Source: JAFAGX01 sp035623335 (GTDB lineage Bacteria; Acidobacteriota; Terriglobia; Terriglobales; Acidobacteriaceae). Taken from it: 64,000 bases of DNA. The translations under genes and the position numbers were made by a program. Positions 1 to 9,440 of the stretch are shown here, piece after piece (within the stretch, counting starts at the first letter, position 1; each line of letters opens with the position of its first letter). The stretch covers positions 1-64,000 of the forward strand of contig DASPTQ010000076.1 in the NCBI GenBank assembly GCA_035623335.1, written 5' to 3'. The notes under the pieces are model-generated. The model saw only the letters and a program-made list of their open reading frames with translations, was not told the origin of the DNA and searched no databases.

Positions 1-140
1 TCACCTCGGTCCCCGATCTGGCTCGCAAACTCCGCCGCTACATAAACGCCTACTCGGCCAACGCTCGTCCGATTCAGTGGAAATACTCGGACTCCTCTCG
101 GCGCCTACGTACTAATGAATTCACTGCGACAGTCCACTAG
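1..140 (+). mobile_element. IS630-family transposase, C-terminal end (cut by window edge)
   Basis: The frame starting at base 3 is open from the window edge to a TAG at 138-140. It encodes 45 residues that read like the last part of an IS630 transposase: a DLARKLRRYINAYS segment, then PIQWKYSD, matching the family's usual '...FIDYFN...PFKWTY' ending. The catalytic DDE core would lie to the left of the window, so intactness cannot be judged. A degenerate copy of the same family lies at 8500-9080. The family call rests on C-terminal motif likeness only. Confidence 0.7.
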
Positions 141-578
141 AACGAAGGACAGGGGTCATGGCGCAACGCTTTCTTTGCCGCGAGAATGGCTGTTTCTCTG
201 ACAACGGGATGGCTCTCAACATTGCAAAGTGCGGTCGGGGTGCAATGCTTAAGGGTGTCGAGCGGAGCTCGAGTTCAATCACTTAAGACTGCAATGGGTG
301 CTTGCGAACGCCCATTCAACCTTGAAGCTGTCGAGAATGAGGTGAACCAGATTCTAGTCAGCGCGACCTCGGGCAGCGTGAGCCACAACATTGTCGGTCG
401 GTGCATAATGATGGCTTTTCTTATCCGGGCGGCGCTCGTCGGGATGCTGCAGGGATTTCTTTGCACCGTAGCCTAGCTCCGGTGTCGATGGTTTCGATTA
501 TTGAACTCCAGAGATTTCGGGCATCTATGTTAAACTGCAACACCCAGGATCAAATCTGCATTCAGAGGAGAACACAAG
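141..578. other. Intergenic region with a possible promoter
   Basis: I see no convincing gene here; short open frames on both strands lack family motifs and good ribosome sites. A weak promoter for the next gene may be TTGAAC at 501-506 with TATGTT at 526-531, although the 19-nt spacing is long. Confidence 0.4.
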
Positions 579-857
579 ATGAGAAGAAAGAACCTATGGA
601 TTGTGCTAAGCGCCGTGTTGTTCTGCGGCAGCGTAACGATAGCTCAAGAACCGGTTCATAACATAGATGCGGCAAAGCACCCCAATCTGAGGGCAGCCCA
701 GAACCAAATCGTCAGCGCGTTTCACTACATTGATGCAGCTCAAAAAGACAACGACTGGGACATGGAGGGCCACGCAAGCAAGGCAAAGGATCTTCTAATA
801 CAGGCAAGTAACGAGCTGAAGGAGGCCGCGGAGATCGCGAACAAAGGACACAAATAG
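579..857 (+). CDS. Small exported hypothetical protein
   Basis: Encodes 92 residues. The N-terminus is a clear Sec signal peptide: MRRKN, a hydrophobic stretch to about residue 20, and a likely cleavage after 'TIA'. The mature part of about 70 residues is charged, helical-looking and lacks Cys; it carries repeated A/N/Q/K patterns such as HYIDAAQKDNDW. A good ribosome site (AGAGGAG, 565-571) precedes the ATG by 7 nt, which fixes the start. I do not recognise the family. Its length and layout fit a periplasmic helical-hairpin protein. It stands alone, convergent with the phosphoesterase at 949-2430. Confidence 0.75.
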   Translation: MRRKNLWIVLSAVLFCGSVTIAQEPVHNIDAAKHPNLRAAQNQIVSAFHYIDAAQKDNDWDMEGHASKAKDLLIQASNELKEAAEIANKGHK

Positions 858-948
858 TCAGGTAACCACAGCCCCAGGCCACTGGATGGCTGATCGCCGC
901 GCTGGTGTGGCCTGACGACTATCCCGTCAAAAGATAGACAATCTCGTT

Positions 949-2430
949 TCAGTCATCATCGGGGTCTGTCGGCGGGGAGGTGTCGTTGAGGAAATGATCT
1001 ACACCGAGTGGACTGGCGATGGCGTGAAATGCAAGGGGGGTCTGGTTGAAGTCGAAGCAGTCAGAAAGATCATCCGCAAGCGCATCGGCGTATCCTAAGG
1101 ACTGCAGGCCAAAGGTCTCCTCGATGAATTTCAGAATGCTCCCAAAATCGTGATTAACATGCGAAATGTAGCCCGGCTTAGCGTAGGGCGAGATCACGAT
1201 CAGCGGCACGCGAAGGCCATAGACATAACCACATCCCCATTCCGAGCAGTTGACCCGCACCTGAGGCGGGGCAACGTGGTCGTACCACCCGCCCCAATCG
1301 TCCCAGGTAACGGCAATCGCGGTATTAGCCCAATAAGGGCTCTTACCGATGGCGTTGACGATAGAAGCGACCCAGGAGGGGCCGTCTGTGTTACTAGTGC
1401 TTCCGGCGTGATCTGAGTTCCTTCCTCGAGGAATGACCCAGCTAACGTTTGGCAGCTGGTTATGGGCGATGTCGGTGAGGATTTGAATCTCATCGAGAAC
1501 GACGTTATTGATCCAGTCGGCGCCGGTGCAAATCGAAGCTCCATCCTGGAGTTGAGGCACACAGATGTGATAAATGGCGTTGGGGCCAGTCCAAATGGAC
1601 CGGGCGGACGGCGTGTAGTAACGCCACGAGACTCCCTTGGCGTCGAGTTCGTCGGAGAGCGTGCGGTGTTCAAAACAGGGATACATCGAACAGAACTCGT
1701 TGCCGCCGGGATCGATTAGGGCTACACGTGATCCAGCCGGCGCGATACAGCCGGCGCCCCCTGTGGGATTCTCGGCTGCGAACAGGCTGCTGGTGGCCGC
1801 AGGCGCAGAGGTGCCCGAGATTATGAACTGATGAGCAGGAAAACTGGGCCCCTGATTGGTCTGAAACATGCGGTCACCGAACGCATACTGCTCAGCCATC
1901 TGGAAATATGAGTCCACGTCGGAGGCTTGTACGTACCTGAATTGGGGATTGGGAGGTGGGCAGTTTGTAGCATCCAAGGAGCAGGAGACCTTGATCTGAT
2001 CGGCTCCGTCCATTTTGCCGTTATCGTAGATCTGCAAGAACGCTGAATGGTCGTGGTTGAGGTCGTAATCGATACCCAGCGAGGTGGGGATAAGTTGGAT
2101 CGTCTGGCCGGAGGAATTCACCCCGCTGCTGGCGATGTCGGCGCCTCTTGCGATCAATATCGGATCATGAAAGAGATTGTCTGGCGTCCGGTTTTCCTGG
2201 AAGATCACCACGACATGCTGGATTTTTCCCGAGGCCGGCAGATCGGTGGCAGTCGAGTCAGGCTGAAAGCCTTGTCGCGATAGCATAACCTGAGAATCGG
2301 GAAAACTGAGAGTGAGGGTGCAACCACTGCAGCCGTTCAGGCCAAGAAAAAGCACGGAAGTGACCACTAACAAGAGAAGGGCAAGGATGGGGACGGCCGC
2401 GCGCATGATGGAGAAGGAGATCACCCCCAT
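949..2430 (-). CDS. Phosphoesterase family lipoprotein (acid phosphatase/phospholipase C-like)
   Basis: 493 residues. The N-terminus has a hydrophobic segment ending in LNGC-SGC, a lipobox, so a lipoprotein is likely. The PF04185 phosphoesterase signature follows: VVVIFQENRTPDNLFHD near residues 73-90, with the Glu-Asn of the metal-binding motif. Later come SWVIPRGRNSDHAGS and TWDDWGGWYDHVAPP, the Asp/His metal motifs of this family. Members hydrolyse phosphomonoesters or phospholipids outside the cytoplasm; which substrate applies here cannot be read from the sequence. An alternative start is Met9 (2406). No strong ribosome site precedes either start. Confidence 0.85.
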   Translation of the reverse strand: MGVISFSIMRAAVPILALLLLVVTSVLFLGLNGCSGCTLTLSFPDSQVMLSRQGFQPDSTATDLPASGKIQHVVVIFQENRTPDNLFHDPILIARGADIASSGVNSSGQTIQLIPTSLGIDYDLNHDHSAFLQIYDNGKMDGADQIKVSCSLDATNCPPPNPQFRYVQASDVDSYFQMAEQYAFGDRMFQTNQGPSFPAHQFIISGTSAPAATSSLFAAENPTGGAGCIAPAGSRVALIDPGGNEFCSMYPCFEHRTLSDELDAKGVSWRYYTPSARSIWTGPNAIYHICVPQLQDGASICTGADWINNVVLDEIQILTDIAHNQLPNVSWVIPRGRNSDHAGSTSNTDGPSWVASIVNAIGKSPYWANTAIAVTWDDWGGWYDHVAPPQVRVNCSEWGCGYVYGLRVPLIVISPYAKPGYISHVNHDFGSILKFIEETFGLQSLGYADALADDLSDCFDFNQTPLAFHAIASPLGVDHFLNDTSPPTDPDDD

Positions 2431-3012
2431 AGACTAAGATGGTTTAACCCCGCGGCAGGATTTCCACCTGCTTAGATTTCTTATTCCGCCTGGGCGGGTC
2501 AGCTGCCGACCTCGCCGAATCCGATTTCCTTGGCTCCAGCGCTAAAACTTTCCCGCGGTTCTGCAAGCCGGCTGGTTAGTGCTTTTTCCAGGGATGACGT
2601 GGCTCGCGCTGGCCAGTTTGAGATTGGTCCCCTTCCGCAGGGCTAGGCGGCACAGGTATCGGCACCATAACGCCTACGCTTGGCGTTTTCTGAGTAACAG
2701 GAGTGCGGACAGTCTGTAATGAGGTTCGGCCTGACGGTCAGCCCAGTTTATGCGACTTACCTTGTCATGGGCGAGGGCGATACTGCTTCCGGGCTGGCCT
2801 TGGACAACGCGGGGAGTTCGCATCGAGCCGATACAACGAATGCTTCCGACTTCCCAAACTTGGAATGCTTGCCCCAGAGAAGAAGGAGCGGTGTCAAGGA
2901 CGGCACAATGCGCTCTTCGGACTTCGACCCAAGGTTTTGTCCCTGAAGAGCAGCCGTACGTGAACGCGCGGAGCACAATCGATGAGTCCGGTCACGATGA
3001 TCCTGCTCATGT
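2431..3012. other. Intergenic region, no gene recognised
   Basis: Overlapping short open frames on both strands show no family motif. A small hairpin, AACGCC/GGCGTT at 2669-2687 followed by TT, could act as a weak terminator on the plus strand, but no plus-strand gene ends nearby. Confidence 0.4.
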
Positions 3013-3021
3013 TGCTATAAT
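3013..3021 (+). promoter_or_regulatory. Extended -10 promoter box (TGCTATAAT)
   Basis: A perfect extended -10, TGC-TATAAT, lies six bases before the ATG at 3028. No good -35 is seen, which is usual for extended -10 promoters. The start point would fall on or next to the ATG, so a leaderless transcript is expected. Confidence 0.55.
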
Positions 3022-3027
3022 CTAGCG

Positions 3028-3909
3028 ATGGCCATGGATTCAGTTATTCGTTCTGTGTATCACTCGCTACCACCCCAGGGACAAATGCTTGCGAGGCAGG
3101 CACGAAGCATCGCTAACGAGTCCAGAGACGTGGTCCGTTCAATATTCAGCCAACGTTTAAAGCAAAGCATCTTTGGGGATATGGCTCCGATGGTGCCCCC
3201 CCTCTATTTGATGAGAGATGGAACTAGAGACTATGTGGAGTTCAAACAGAATGGCTTGGATGCCTTTCGAAGAATGTTGGATTTCGGCCTCCAGCCCACG
3301 GACCGGATTTTGGACATTGGAAGCGGTATAGGACGCAAGACACTTCCCCTGGTCGATTTCTTGGTCGGTGGTTCCTACGAGGGTATCGATCCGATTGCAA
3401 GCCACGTAAAATGGTGCTCGGAGAAAATTACACCAAGGTATTCAAATTTTCGATTCCAGAAGATCGACGTTTGGGGTAAATACTATAACCCCAAAGGATC
3501 CATCAAGCCTTCGGAATACATCTTCCCGTTTCGTGACGGGGAGTTTGATTTCGTTATTCTGGGATCGGTCTTCACTCACATGTTCAGCACTGACATGCAG
3601 CATTATGTAGATGAAATTGCACGAGTGCTCAAGAGAGGTGGCAAGGGGTTGATCACATTCTTTCTTCTTAACCCGCAAAGCGAGTCGCTCATGGCGGAGG
3701 GGAAATCAACTCTGAATATGATCTACGAGTACGACAATCACTCTAAGGCTTGCGATCCTAATGGCCTAGAAACGGCCGTCGGACACCAAGAGCATTTTGT
3801 GCTGGAAACGTTCGAGCGTCGAGGCATTAAGGCCGACGTCACGGAGCGTGGCTCGTGGTGCGGTAGAGCAGCCAATTACTATCAAGACATCATCAGGATC
3901 ACACGTTAA
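3028..3909 (+). CDS. SAM-dependent class I methyltransferase
   Basis: 293 residues. The Rossmann-fold SAM motif I is clear (RILDIGSGIGRKTLPLVDFL, about residues 92-111). An acidic YEGIDPIASH follows for ribose contact (motif II). A later FDFVILGSVFTHM segment and an ARVLKRGGKGLITFF strand match motifs post-I to III of small-molecule methyltransferases. The first ~70 residues are not recognised. It lies at the far end of the polysaccharide locus but on the opposite strand with its own promoter, so a role in methylating a glycan or lipid is only inferred. A second in-frame ATG lies two codons later. No ribosome site precedes the start, in line with a leaderless mRNA. Confidence 0.8.
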   Translation: MAMDSVIRSVYHSLPPQGQMLARQARSIANESRDVVRSIFSQRLKQSIFGDMAPMVPPLYLMRDGTRDYVEFKQNGLDAFRRMLDFGLQPTDRILDIGSGIGRKTLPLVDFLVGGSYEGIDPIASHVKWCSEKITPRYSNFRFQKIDVWGKYYNPKGSIKPSEYIFPFRDGEFDFVILGSVFTHMFSTDMQHYVDEIARVLKRGGKGLITFFLLNPQSESLMAEGKSTLNMIYEYDNHSKACDPNGLETAVGHQEHFVLETFERRGIKADVTERGSWCGRAANYYQDIIRITR

Positions 3910-4033
3910 GTTATGGAACGGTTATGGAGTGTAGCTCTGAAATTTCACTTGACTTCGGTCTGAAATAACTGCCCTCAGTGGCGAAATCCAATGTGGCTTG
4001 CGTACTCTTGCCGTTCCCAGCCCACTCCTCTTC

Positions 4034-5329
4034 CTATCCGCTAGCTGGCACAGAATATTCGCGCATGTCATCGCCCCACGACTCGAGATGGCGCTTGTCC
4101 AGCTGGATTCGCAACCTTCGCTCGAGTCTCTCAATCGACGGGTTCAAAGACCAGGTAGTCTTGGCCAAGTTCTGAGCCTGCGCACTCAAGCGGCTGTGGA
4201 GTTCTTCGTCGTGCATCATTCGCTCAATCGCCGCCGCCATACTCTCCGGGTCATGGTCAACCAAGATACCGTTCACCCCGTCCTGGATGGTTTCTCGAAC
4301 ACCGCCCTCTGCGACGGCGATGACCGGAAGGCCGCAAGCACTCGCTTCCAGCACGGCGTAGCCGAAAGGCTCCAGCCGGGGAGCATAGAGCATGATTCTC
4401 GCCCGATTTAGGGTGTCGATAACTTCCGTGTCACTAATCCGATGCTTTAACTCAAGCACTACGCCTGTGTGTTCCGCCAACTCCAGAATAAGGTCGAGAT
4501 AGGGACGAGCGATCGTGTTCGAGATTAATACCAGCTTGGGGCGGGAAGACACCGGCACTTTGCCCAGGGATTCTATGAGAAACTCGACATTCTTGGACGG
4601 TATCAAAGCCCCAACGAAGACGACGAAGAACTCACGCTTCTTTTCTTGGTTGATAAACTTGTCAGTATCTACGCCCAAGTAACAGACCTGGGAGTTGACT
4701 CCGAGGGTCCGCAGAACGCTTTCCCGGGAGAAGAACGAATTGACGAGGATTTGGTCAAAAGCCAGCGCACTTCTCCGCTCTTCCCGCGCCAGAACTCTGA
4801 TCCCGGAAAGTCGTACGCGGTGCAGCAAAGCTCGCTGCCAGAAGCGTATCCTCAATAGGTCCTTCGATGTCCAAGTGAGGGCCGACCAGGGCAGTTCCGG
4901 TTGGGCCTCGTATAATGGCCGGTTCGGCTCCTGCAGGTAGAGGACACTCGGAATGTCAAGGAAGCGCCCGATCGAGGGCGTGTGATACAGAATGCAGCTT
5001 GCGGCAAATAGCAGATCGAATTTCTTGGCATTGATCTGCTGCGCGCACTCCCGAGAGTGCCGGCCCATCGCCCGCAGCTTGGCCCAAGGATTCCAGCGAA
5101 GACGATAGAGCATTTTCAACCCCGCAGGGCGTGTCCACCACTCGAAACTCGGCTCCAAGGGAACGACATGCTCGGGCACCATGTCACGCAGCGACAAGTA
5201 GGACAGATCCGCCGTGGGAGGGCACCACACTTCGATGCTATGCCCTCTCGCCAGGAGGCCACGGACCTGGTCGTAAAGGGCGCGTTTTCCGCCGCCGCTG
5301 GGCAAATTGTGCCAAACCGCTATTTTCAT
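4034..5329 (-). CDS. GT4-family glycosyltransferase
   Basis: 431 residues. It begins MKIAVWHNLPSGGGKRAL, the GT-B N-terminal loop with a Gly-rich patch. The C-terminal GT1/GT4 domain has FFVVFVGALIPSKNVEFLIESL (donor-side start) and the family's E-x7-E motif, LEPFGYAVLEASACGLPVIA, at about residues 327-346. It should add a sugar from a nucleotide donor to a growing lipid-linked glycan on the cytoplasmic face. The ATG overlaps the TAA of the preceding FkbM-like gene (TAATG at 5329-5331), a sign of translational coupling. An ATG three codons upstream is less likely. Confidence 0.88.
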   Translation of the reverse strand: MKIAVWHNLPSGGGKRALYDQVRGLLARGHSIEVWCPPTADLSYLSLRDMVPEHVVPLEPSFEWWTRPAGLKMLYRLRWNPWAKLRAMGRHSRECAQQINAKKFDLLFAASCILYHTPSIGRFLDIPSVLYLQEPNRPLYEAQPELPWSALTWTSKDLLRIRFWQRALLHRVRLSGIRVLAREERRSALAFDQILVNSFFSRESVLRTLGVNSQVCYLGVDTDKFINQEKKREFFVVFVGALIPSKNVEFLIESLGKVPVSSRPKLVLISNTIARPYLDLILELAEHTGVVLELKHRISDTEVIDTLNRARIMLYAPRLEPFGYAVLEASACGLPVIAVAEGGVRETIQDGVNGILVDHDPESMAAAIERMMHDEELHSRLSAQAQNLAKTTWSLNPSIERLERRLRIQLDKRHLESWGDDMREYSVPASG

Positions 5330-6324
5330 TAACAGCAACCAATCGTGCGATTTCCTGGCTGTGACCTAAGGATTTGCGACCATCGGTCACTGTAGAGAGG
5401 ATGTAAACTTCCGAGTGTCTGCTCTTCCTGCGTCTCGGTATTAATTACGGCCAGGTCGCGGATCACACGAGAACGTTCAATTCCCCCCAGGTAAGACAGT
5501 TGTCCAGAGTGATCCCGGGATTCCCGAAGTCTTGACGGCTGGGGCGCGGCGTTGGCAAGCAACGCAGCAAATTGAGAGGCATAGTCTTCGCGGATAAAGA
5601 ATGCATTCACACCTTCGGAATTGGTGCCCAGAAAGCGGTATCCCTTGCGATTTGCAAGGGACCGTAATGCCACGATCGATGCTCCAAAGTAGAGGTTACT
5701 GAATTCAGGTCGGGTGCGAACGAAGTTCTTGCTGTACGGAATCGACACCGGCCAAACATCACCGAACACGGCATTGTACTCGCACACGCAGATTACAGGA
5801 CGAACCACACTAATCGCTTCCCAGACCCAATAATCGTTGCCGTCAATGTCAATGCTCAGCAGTCCAATTTCGCCGGAAAAGCCGGCGTCCGTCAGCAGAT
5901 CATTGATATTCTCGCGCGTGACAAAAGCTGATCTCGCAGTAAAGTCGTAACGGAAGAACAAATGCTGGTCCTTTTTCTTCAAAAGATCAATCTGGGCAGC
6001 GCTTCCGTCGATCGCAAATCCTCGCCAGTTGCGATTCTGCAACAGAAATCGGGTGTTGGACTCTGCATAGGACTCAATCCCGAATTCGACAAAACTGTGC
6101 AAATAGGGGGGGATCTGGGCCCGTTCGATCAGCCAGTCGATGATTCCGTCCTCCCCCCATTGGGAAAAAACCTTGAATTCAACCTGATCCAAGGAAGAAA
6201 CGGCTGGCATCGACCGAACTTGCCAACTCGCCATCCGACCGAGCAAAAGCAGTGAGCTCTCAGCTGTCATCTGCATGTGCCCGACAAGACGCGACCTCAC
6301 GCGACGCAGCAGCTCTGACTTCAC
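5329..6324 (-). CDS. FkbM-like methyltransferase-domain protein
   Basis: 331 residues when started at GTG 6324, chosen because AGGGAGGA lies 8-9 nt upstream and because longer starts run into the flippase gene. The core (FSQWGEDGIIDWLI, FVEFGIESYAESNTRFLL, WRGFAIDGSAAQIDLLKKK, LLSIDIDGNDYWVWEAI) resembles the FkbM/methyltransferase_21 fold often found in glycan loci. The usual GxGxG of motif I is degenerate (EFGIESYAES), so SAM binding is not certain. It sits between a flippase and a GT4 gene with coupled starts, which suggests a modifying step on the same polysaccharide. Confidence 0.72.
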   Translation of the reverse strand: MKSELLRRVRSRLVGHMQMTAESSLLLLGRMASWQVRSMPAVSSLDQVEFKVFSQWGEDGIIDWLIERAQIPPYLHSFVEFGIESYAESNTRFLLQNRNWRGFAIDGSAAQIDLLKKKDQHLFFRYDFTARSAFVTRENINDLLTDAGFSGEIGLLSIDIDGNDYWVWEAISVVRPVICVCEYNAVFGDVWPVSIPYSKNFVRTRPEFSNLYFGASIVALRSLANRKGYRFLGTNSEGVNAFFIREDYASQFAALLANAAPQPSRLRESRDHSGQLSYLGGIERSRVIRDLAVINTETQEEQTLGSLHPLYSDRWSQILRSQPGNRTIGCC

Positions 6325-6367
6325 AAGAATCGTCCTCCCTATGCGGTCAAAGGTCCCCGAGGGAATG

Positions 6368-7738
6368 CTAGGTGCGAATGGCGCGTTCCACCTCGAGCGA
6401 TTGCGGCACCACGACGCAGGCCAGAAACGCACCCACTGTCCCCATAATGACACCGTCGACCCCCATCTTCTGCACTAACACAATCGAAAGAACCAGATTA
6501 ACGACCGCCGCCACAATTGAATAGTTCGCTTGCCGTTTTACCCTACCCGAACTCGCCAAAAGACAAGATTGCGATGTCATTGCACCGTAAATCAAACTCC
6601 AGACTCCCATCCAAACCAGAAGACCAGAAGACGGTACCGCGGCACTCCCGGCCCATTTCTGGATGATCCATCGTCCGAAGAATACAAGCGGAAGCGCAAG
6701 CACGAAGGTAGAAGCTAGAGTAAATCTGAAATTCATCCGAAAACTACGACGAACCCACGCCCGATCACCCCGCGCGAACGCCTCTGCGTAAGCCGGCCAA
6801 TAGGAGGGGCTCGCCAGGATCTGGAAAAGCATGGTGTAGGTGAATAACCGCCACGCTACGCTGTAAGGTGTGACGGCCGCCGCCCCAAGGTAATGCGCAA
6901 TAATCAGGTTATCGGTCTGGAAGAGGAGCAACGCGGCGATTTGAATGACAAAGAACATGGCACCCAGGGACGTCAGTCTTTGAACAGCCGCCCAGCTGAC
7001 TCGTCCGAGTCGCGGGAGGAGCCAGGGCTTAGACCAACCAAATAGCCAAACTGCGCTGACAACATTAACTAGCAACACCGCGCCAGATACCGCCACCACG
7101 AGGGATGCCAAGCCGGCCTTGAGCTGCGTTGCGGCCACCAACCCAGCAAGGCCAAGGACGTTACCCGCGGCGGCCCAGCCGTTAGCCGCCGCAACCTCCT
7201 GATAAGCGCCGTAGATCTTGGCGATGATGGAGAATGGGAAATTCACGACGAATATCGTGAACGCGATTGCAACTGCCAGTCCCACCTCGGCTCGCGCTTG
7301 CGCCGTCTGCACGTTGAATACCCGGTCCCATGGCACGGACCGCCACACGGAGAAAAATACCAGCGACAACAAGAGGGCCACTCCTGTTAGCGACCAGAAA
7401 GCCGCTGCAACATAATCTCGCGCCGAGTCACGACTGTCGCGTGCAAAGCCTTCGGAGACTGCGTTGGTAAGACTGTTGCTCAGGCCGAAGTCGGCAAGTG
7501 CAATCCAAGCCATCGCCGTGCTGATAGTGACCCATGCTCCATACCTTTCCGGTCCCAAATACTTAACCGTGAGCGGAACGGAAATCAAGCTGACAATAAC
7601 CGCCACGCCTCGTCCTGCTAGCGCGCTAAATATGCCCCGAACAATTCGAACGTAACGTCTCTGAGCATCTCCGGCGACGTGGCCTTTGCCAAAAGCCAAT
7701 CGCACATAACGAACTGTGGAAAGTAAAAGCTCGCCCAT
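6368..7738 (-). CDS. Oligosaccharide flippase family protein (Wzx-like)
   Basis: About 456 residues with 12-14 hydrophobic segments. The N-terminal pattern (GRGVAVIVSLISVPLTVKYLG-type, then ERYGAWVTIS and DFGLSNSLTNAVSEGFARD) is the hallmark of the MOP/Wzx polysaccharide transporter family. It would flip undecaprenyl-linked repeat units to the periplasm. The ATG at 7738 is used here; an upstream GTG (7765) or TTG (7786) is also possible, and none has a good ribosome site. It is the first gene of a three-gene minus-strand run with the FkbM-like and GT4 genes, separated from the main locus by the IS630 remnant and a plus-strand pair. Confidence 0.87.
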   Translation of the reverse strand: MGELLLSTVRYVRLAFGKGHVAGDAQRRYVRIVRGIFSALAGRGVAVIVSLISVPLTVKYLGPERYGAWVTISTAMAWIALADFGLSNSLTNAVSEGFARDSRDSARDYVAAAFWSLTGVALLLSLVFFSVWRSVPWDRVFNVQTAQARAEVGLAVAIAFTIFVVNFPFSIIAKIYGAYQEVAAANGWAAAGNVLGLAGLVAATQLKAGLASLVVAVSGAVLLVNVVSAVWLFGWSKPWLLPRLGRVSWAAVQRLTSLGAMFFVIQIAALLLFQTDNLIIAHYLGAAAVTPYSVAWRLFTYTMLFQILASPSYWPAYAEAFARGDRAWVRRSFRMNFRFTLASTFVLALPLVFFGRWIIQKWAGSAAVPSSGLLVWMGVWSLIYGAMTSQSCLLASSGRVKRQANYSIVAAVVNLVLSIVLVQKMGVDGVIMGTVGAFLACVVVPQSLEVERAIRT

Positions 7739-8499
7739 CCTTAGATCCAACGACGCCTTTCTCACTTGCTTCTTAGAGTTCCCCAAAAATCATCAGTCGA
7801 CGCTGGGCACTCGATGATCGTCGTCACAAACTAGCGAGTCAATGTCGCAGCAGGCTGGTGCGACGCAATTGTGGCGGAAAGCCAGGGCGAGATTACAGTG
7901 GAACATCGGCCCGCTTGTTGATCTGAATCACGACGAACAAGTATGAAACCACACTACCGCTCGCTTAGCCAAACCCTGGCAGTTTGGGGCCAGGAAAAAA
8001 GATTTCAAAACCACCTGTTCTCGATAATTGGTTTCCGATGTAGCACACGGCGGGTCTGATTTACCTAACTTCCCACTACCTGAGTACTTTGGGTGTCGCT
8101 GGTTCGCGATTTCAACTTCCTGCTTCAGCTGGATACGGGCTTGCACGAGAAAATCTCTTGTTTTCTGCGCGGGTCTTTCCTTGGCAGTCGTTTGAGCGGC
8201 ATTTAATTCGATTAATGCCGCTATAAGCTCCGATGATCATGTTCTGCGCTGCCCTCAGATTGAGGCGCCTTTTCGCATCTTAAATTCTGAACTGCCTCTT
8301 GGAGGCATCGTTATACCGTCGCAGAACAGTGCTATGTTGATGACGATCAGCCATTCGTTCTTCGTCATCCTCGTCAGGCTAAGGAGTTTAACATAGGCTC
8401 CGGGATCTGTTAAGTTCGACGCTTTGCTGCCCTTGCGTTTCTTCCCCTGTGGTCATTCCTAGTTCGAGTCCTTCCGGGGCTCTTCCAGGAGTGTTCGGA
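7739..8499. other. Long intergenic region with several hairpins
   Basis: No gene is recognised. Perfect inverted repeats are present at 8195-8203/8214-8222 (AGCGGCATT) and 8339-8346/8362-8369 (GATGACGA), with a smaller GCCTC/GAGGC between them. None has a U-tract, so terminator function is unlikely. The region separates the flippase operon from the IS630 remnant. Confidence 0.45.
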
Positions 8500-9080
8500 A
8501 GTTCGGGAGGGTTGGAAACGCGGCAGAATTTGTGCCGCATCTCTTGTCCCATAAACCTGATACTGTGGTCGGCGGGACAAAGCAACCGCCATATCGCTCT
8601 CCACCGGCGCTGCACCCACGGTGGCCAGGTGGCGGCAGCGCCTCGTCCCGCACCGTTTGACCGGGCTCTATGAGTTGCGTTTTGGCCCACCCCGCATCGA
8701 CAGATGCTGGCTTTGCTCCAACGCGCGCTCTACCGCAAACCGTCCGAGAGTACTGGGGCATTCGGCAAGGCGCCCCCGGCCAGCGGCATTTCCCGTTTCG
8801 TGGTGCATGGCGTATTTCAGGCTCGCGGCCTGCAGCCTCACCGCACCTGCAGTTTTTCCACCTCCATTCTGCCTCGAGAAGGTGCGATCGTGTCGGACTG
8901 TACCTGAGCCCGATCGCGCGTTGGTGCCTTGGGTCGATGCCAAGAACCAGATTCAGGCCCCGGGACGCACCCCGCCCGTCCCGCCCATGAGCAAAACCTC
9001 GAACTGTACTCGTTTCGGAAGAACCATCTCCTCCTCTGGCTTCGGACTCTGGCCACACGAGTCGTGTGCTGCCCGCGGTT
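8500..9080 (+). pseudogene. Degenerate IS630-family transposase
   Basis: Reading across all three plus frames recovers an IS630 transposase broken by many frameshifts. The pieces in order are: NLILWSAGQSNRHIA (N-terminal helix-turn-helix lead), VARWRQRLVPHRLTGLY, YWGIRQ (remains of HWSTRS), SRFVVHGVFQARGLQPHR (of the 'RIWRAFGLQPHR' motif), LEKVRSC, VGLYLSPIARW, and LVPWVDAKNQIQAPGRTPPV (of the catalytic 'LCVDEKSQIQALDRTQP'). The block ends near TSNCTRFGRT, so the C-terminal third is missing. The long open frame on the minus strand here is a shadow. The same family appears at 1-140. Confidence 0.8.
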
Positions 9081-9440
9081 AGCAAAGCTGAGATCCTCTA
9101 TGTCCGTTTCGAAATCTCCGCCCCTATCCTCGCCGCCTTTCGAGTCTCTTCGGAAAGATTCCGAATAAATTCCGGGAAATACCCTCGGTGACTCATCCAC
9201 CGATGATTTAAGATCTAAGGACCGTTGTGTGACCGAAGGTTTTAGTAATAAATTGCCGGAATGTCAATTGCTGCCGTCAATAGAATTTCGGTGGGCAATC
9301 TACATTTTGGACAAGCGTGGAGCTCAGGTTCGTTACTTTTTGGGCGCCAGTATGGCTGCAATGACCAGCTACCGTGGTACACTTTTTGAAGACTTAAGAC
9401 GCCCGCGCACACCATTAACGCCTCTTTTTCAACCATTTGC
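9081..9440. other. Intergenic region before the sulfatase-fold gene
   Basis: No gene or clear promoter is seen. It lies between the end of the IS630 remnant and the sulfatase-fold gene, and probably contains that gene's promoter. A TACACT at about 9377-9382 is the only -10-like box noted, without a matching -35. Confidence 0.3.

Noticed and set aside
2669..2689. Hairpin AACGCC/GGCGTT followed by TTT as a terminator
   Set aside because: The stem is only 6 bp and no plus-strand gene ends nearby.
8459..9085. 208-codon open frame on the minus strand
   Set aside because: It is a shadow of the degenerate IS630 transposase that reads clearly on the plus strand.
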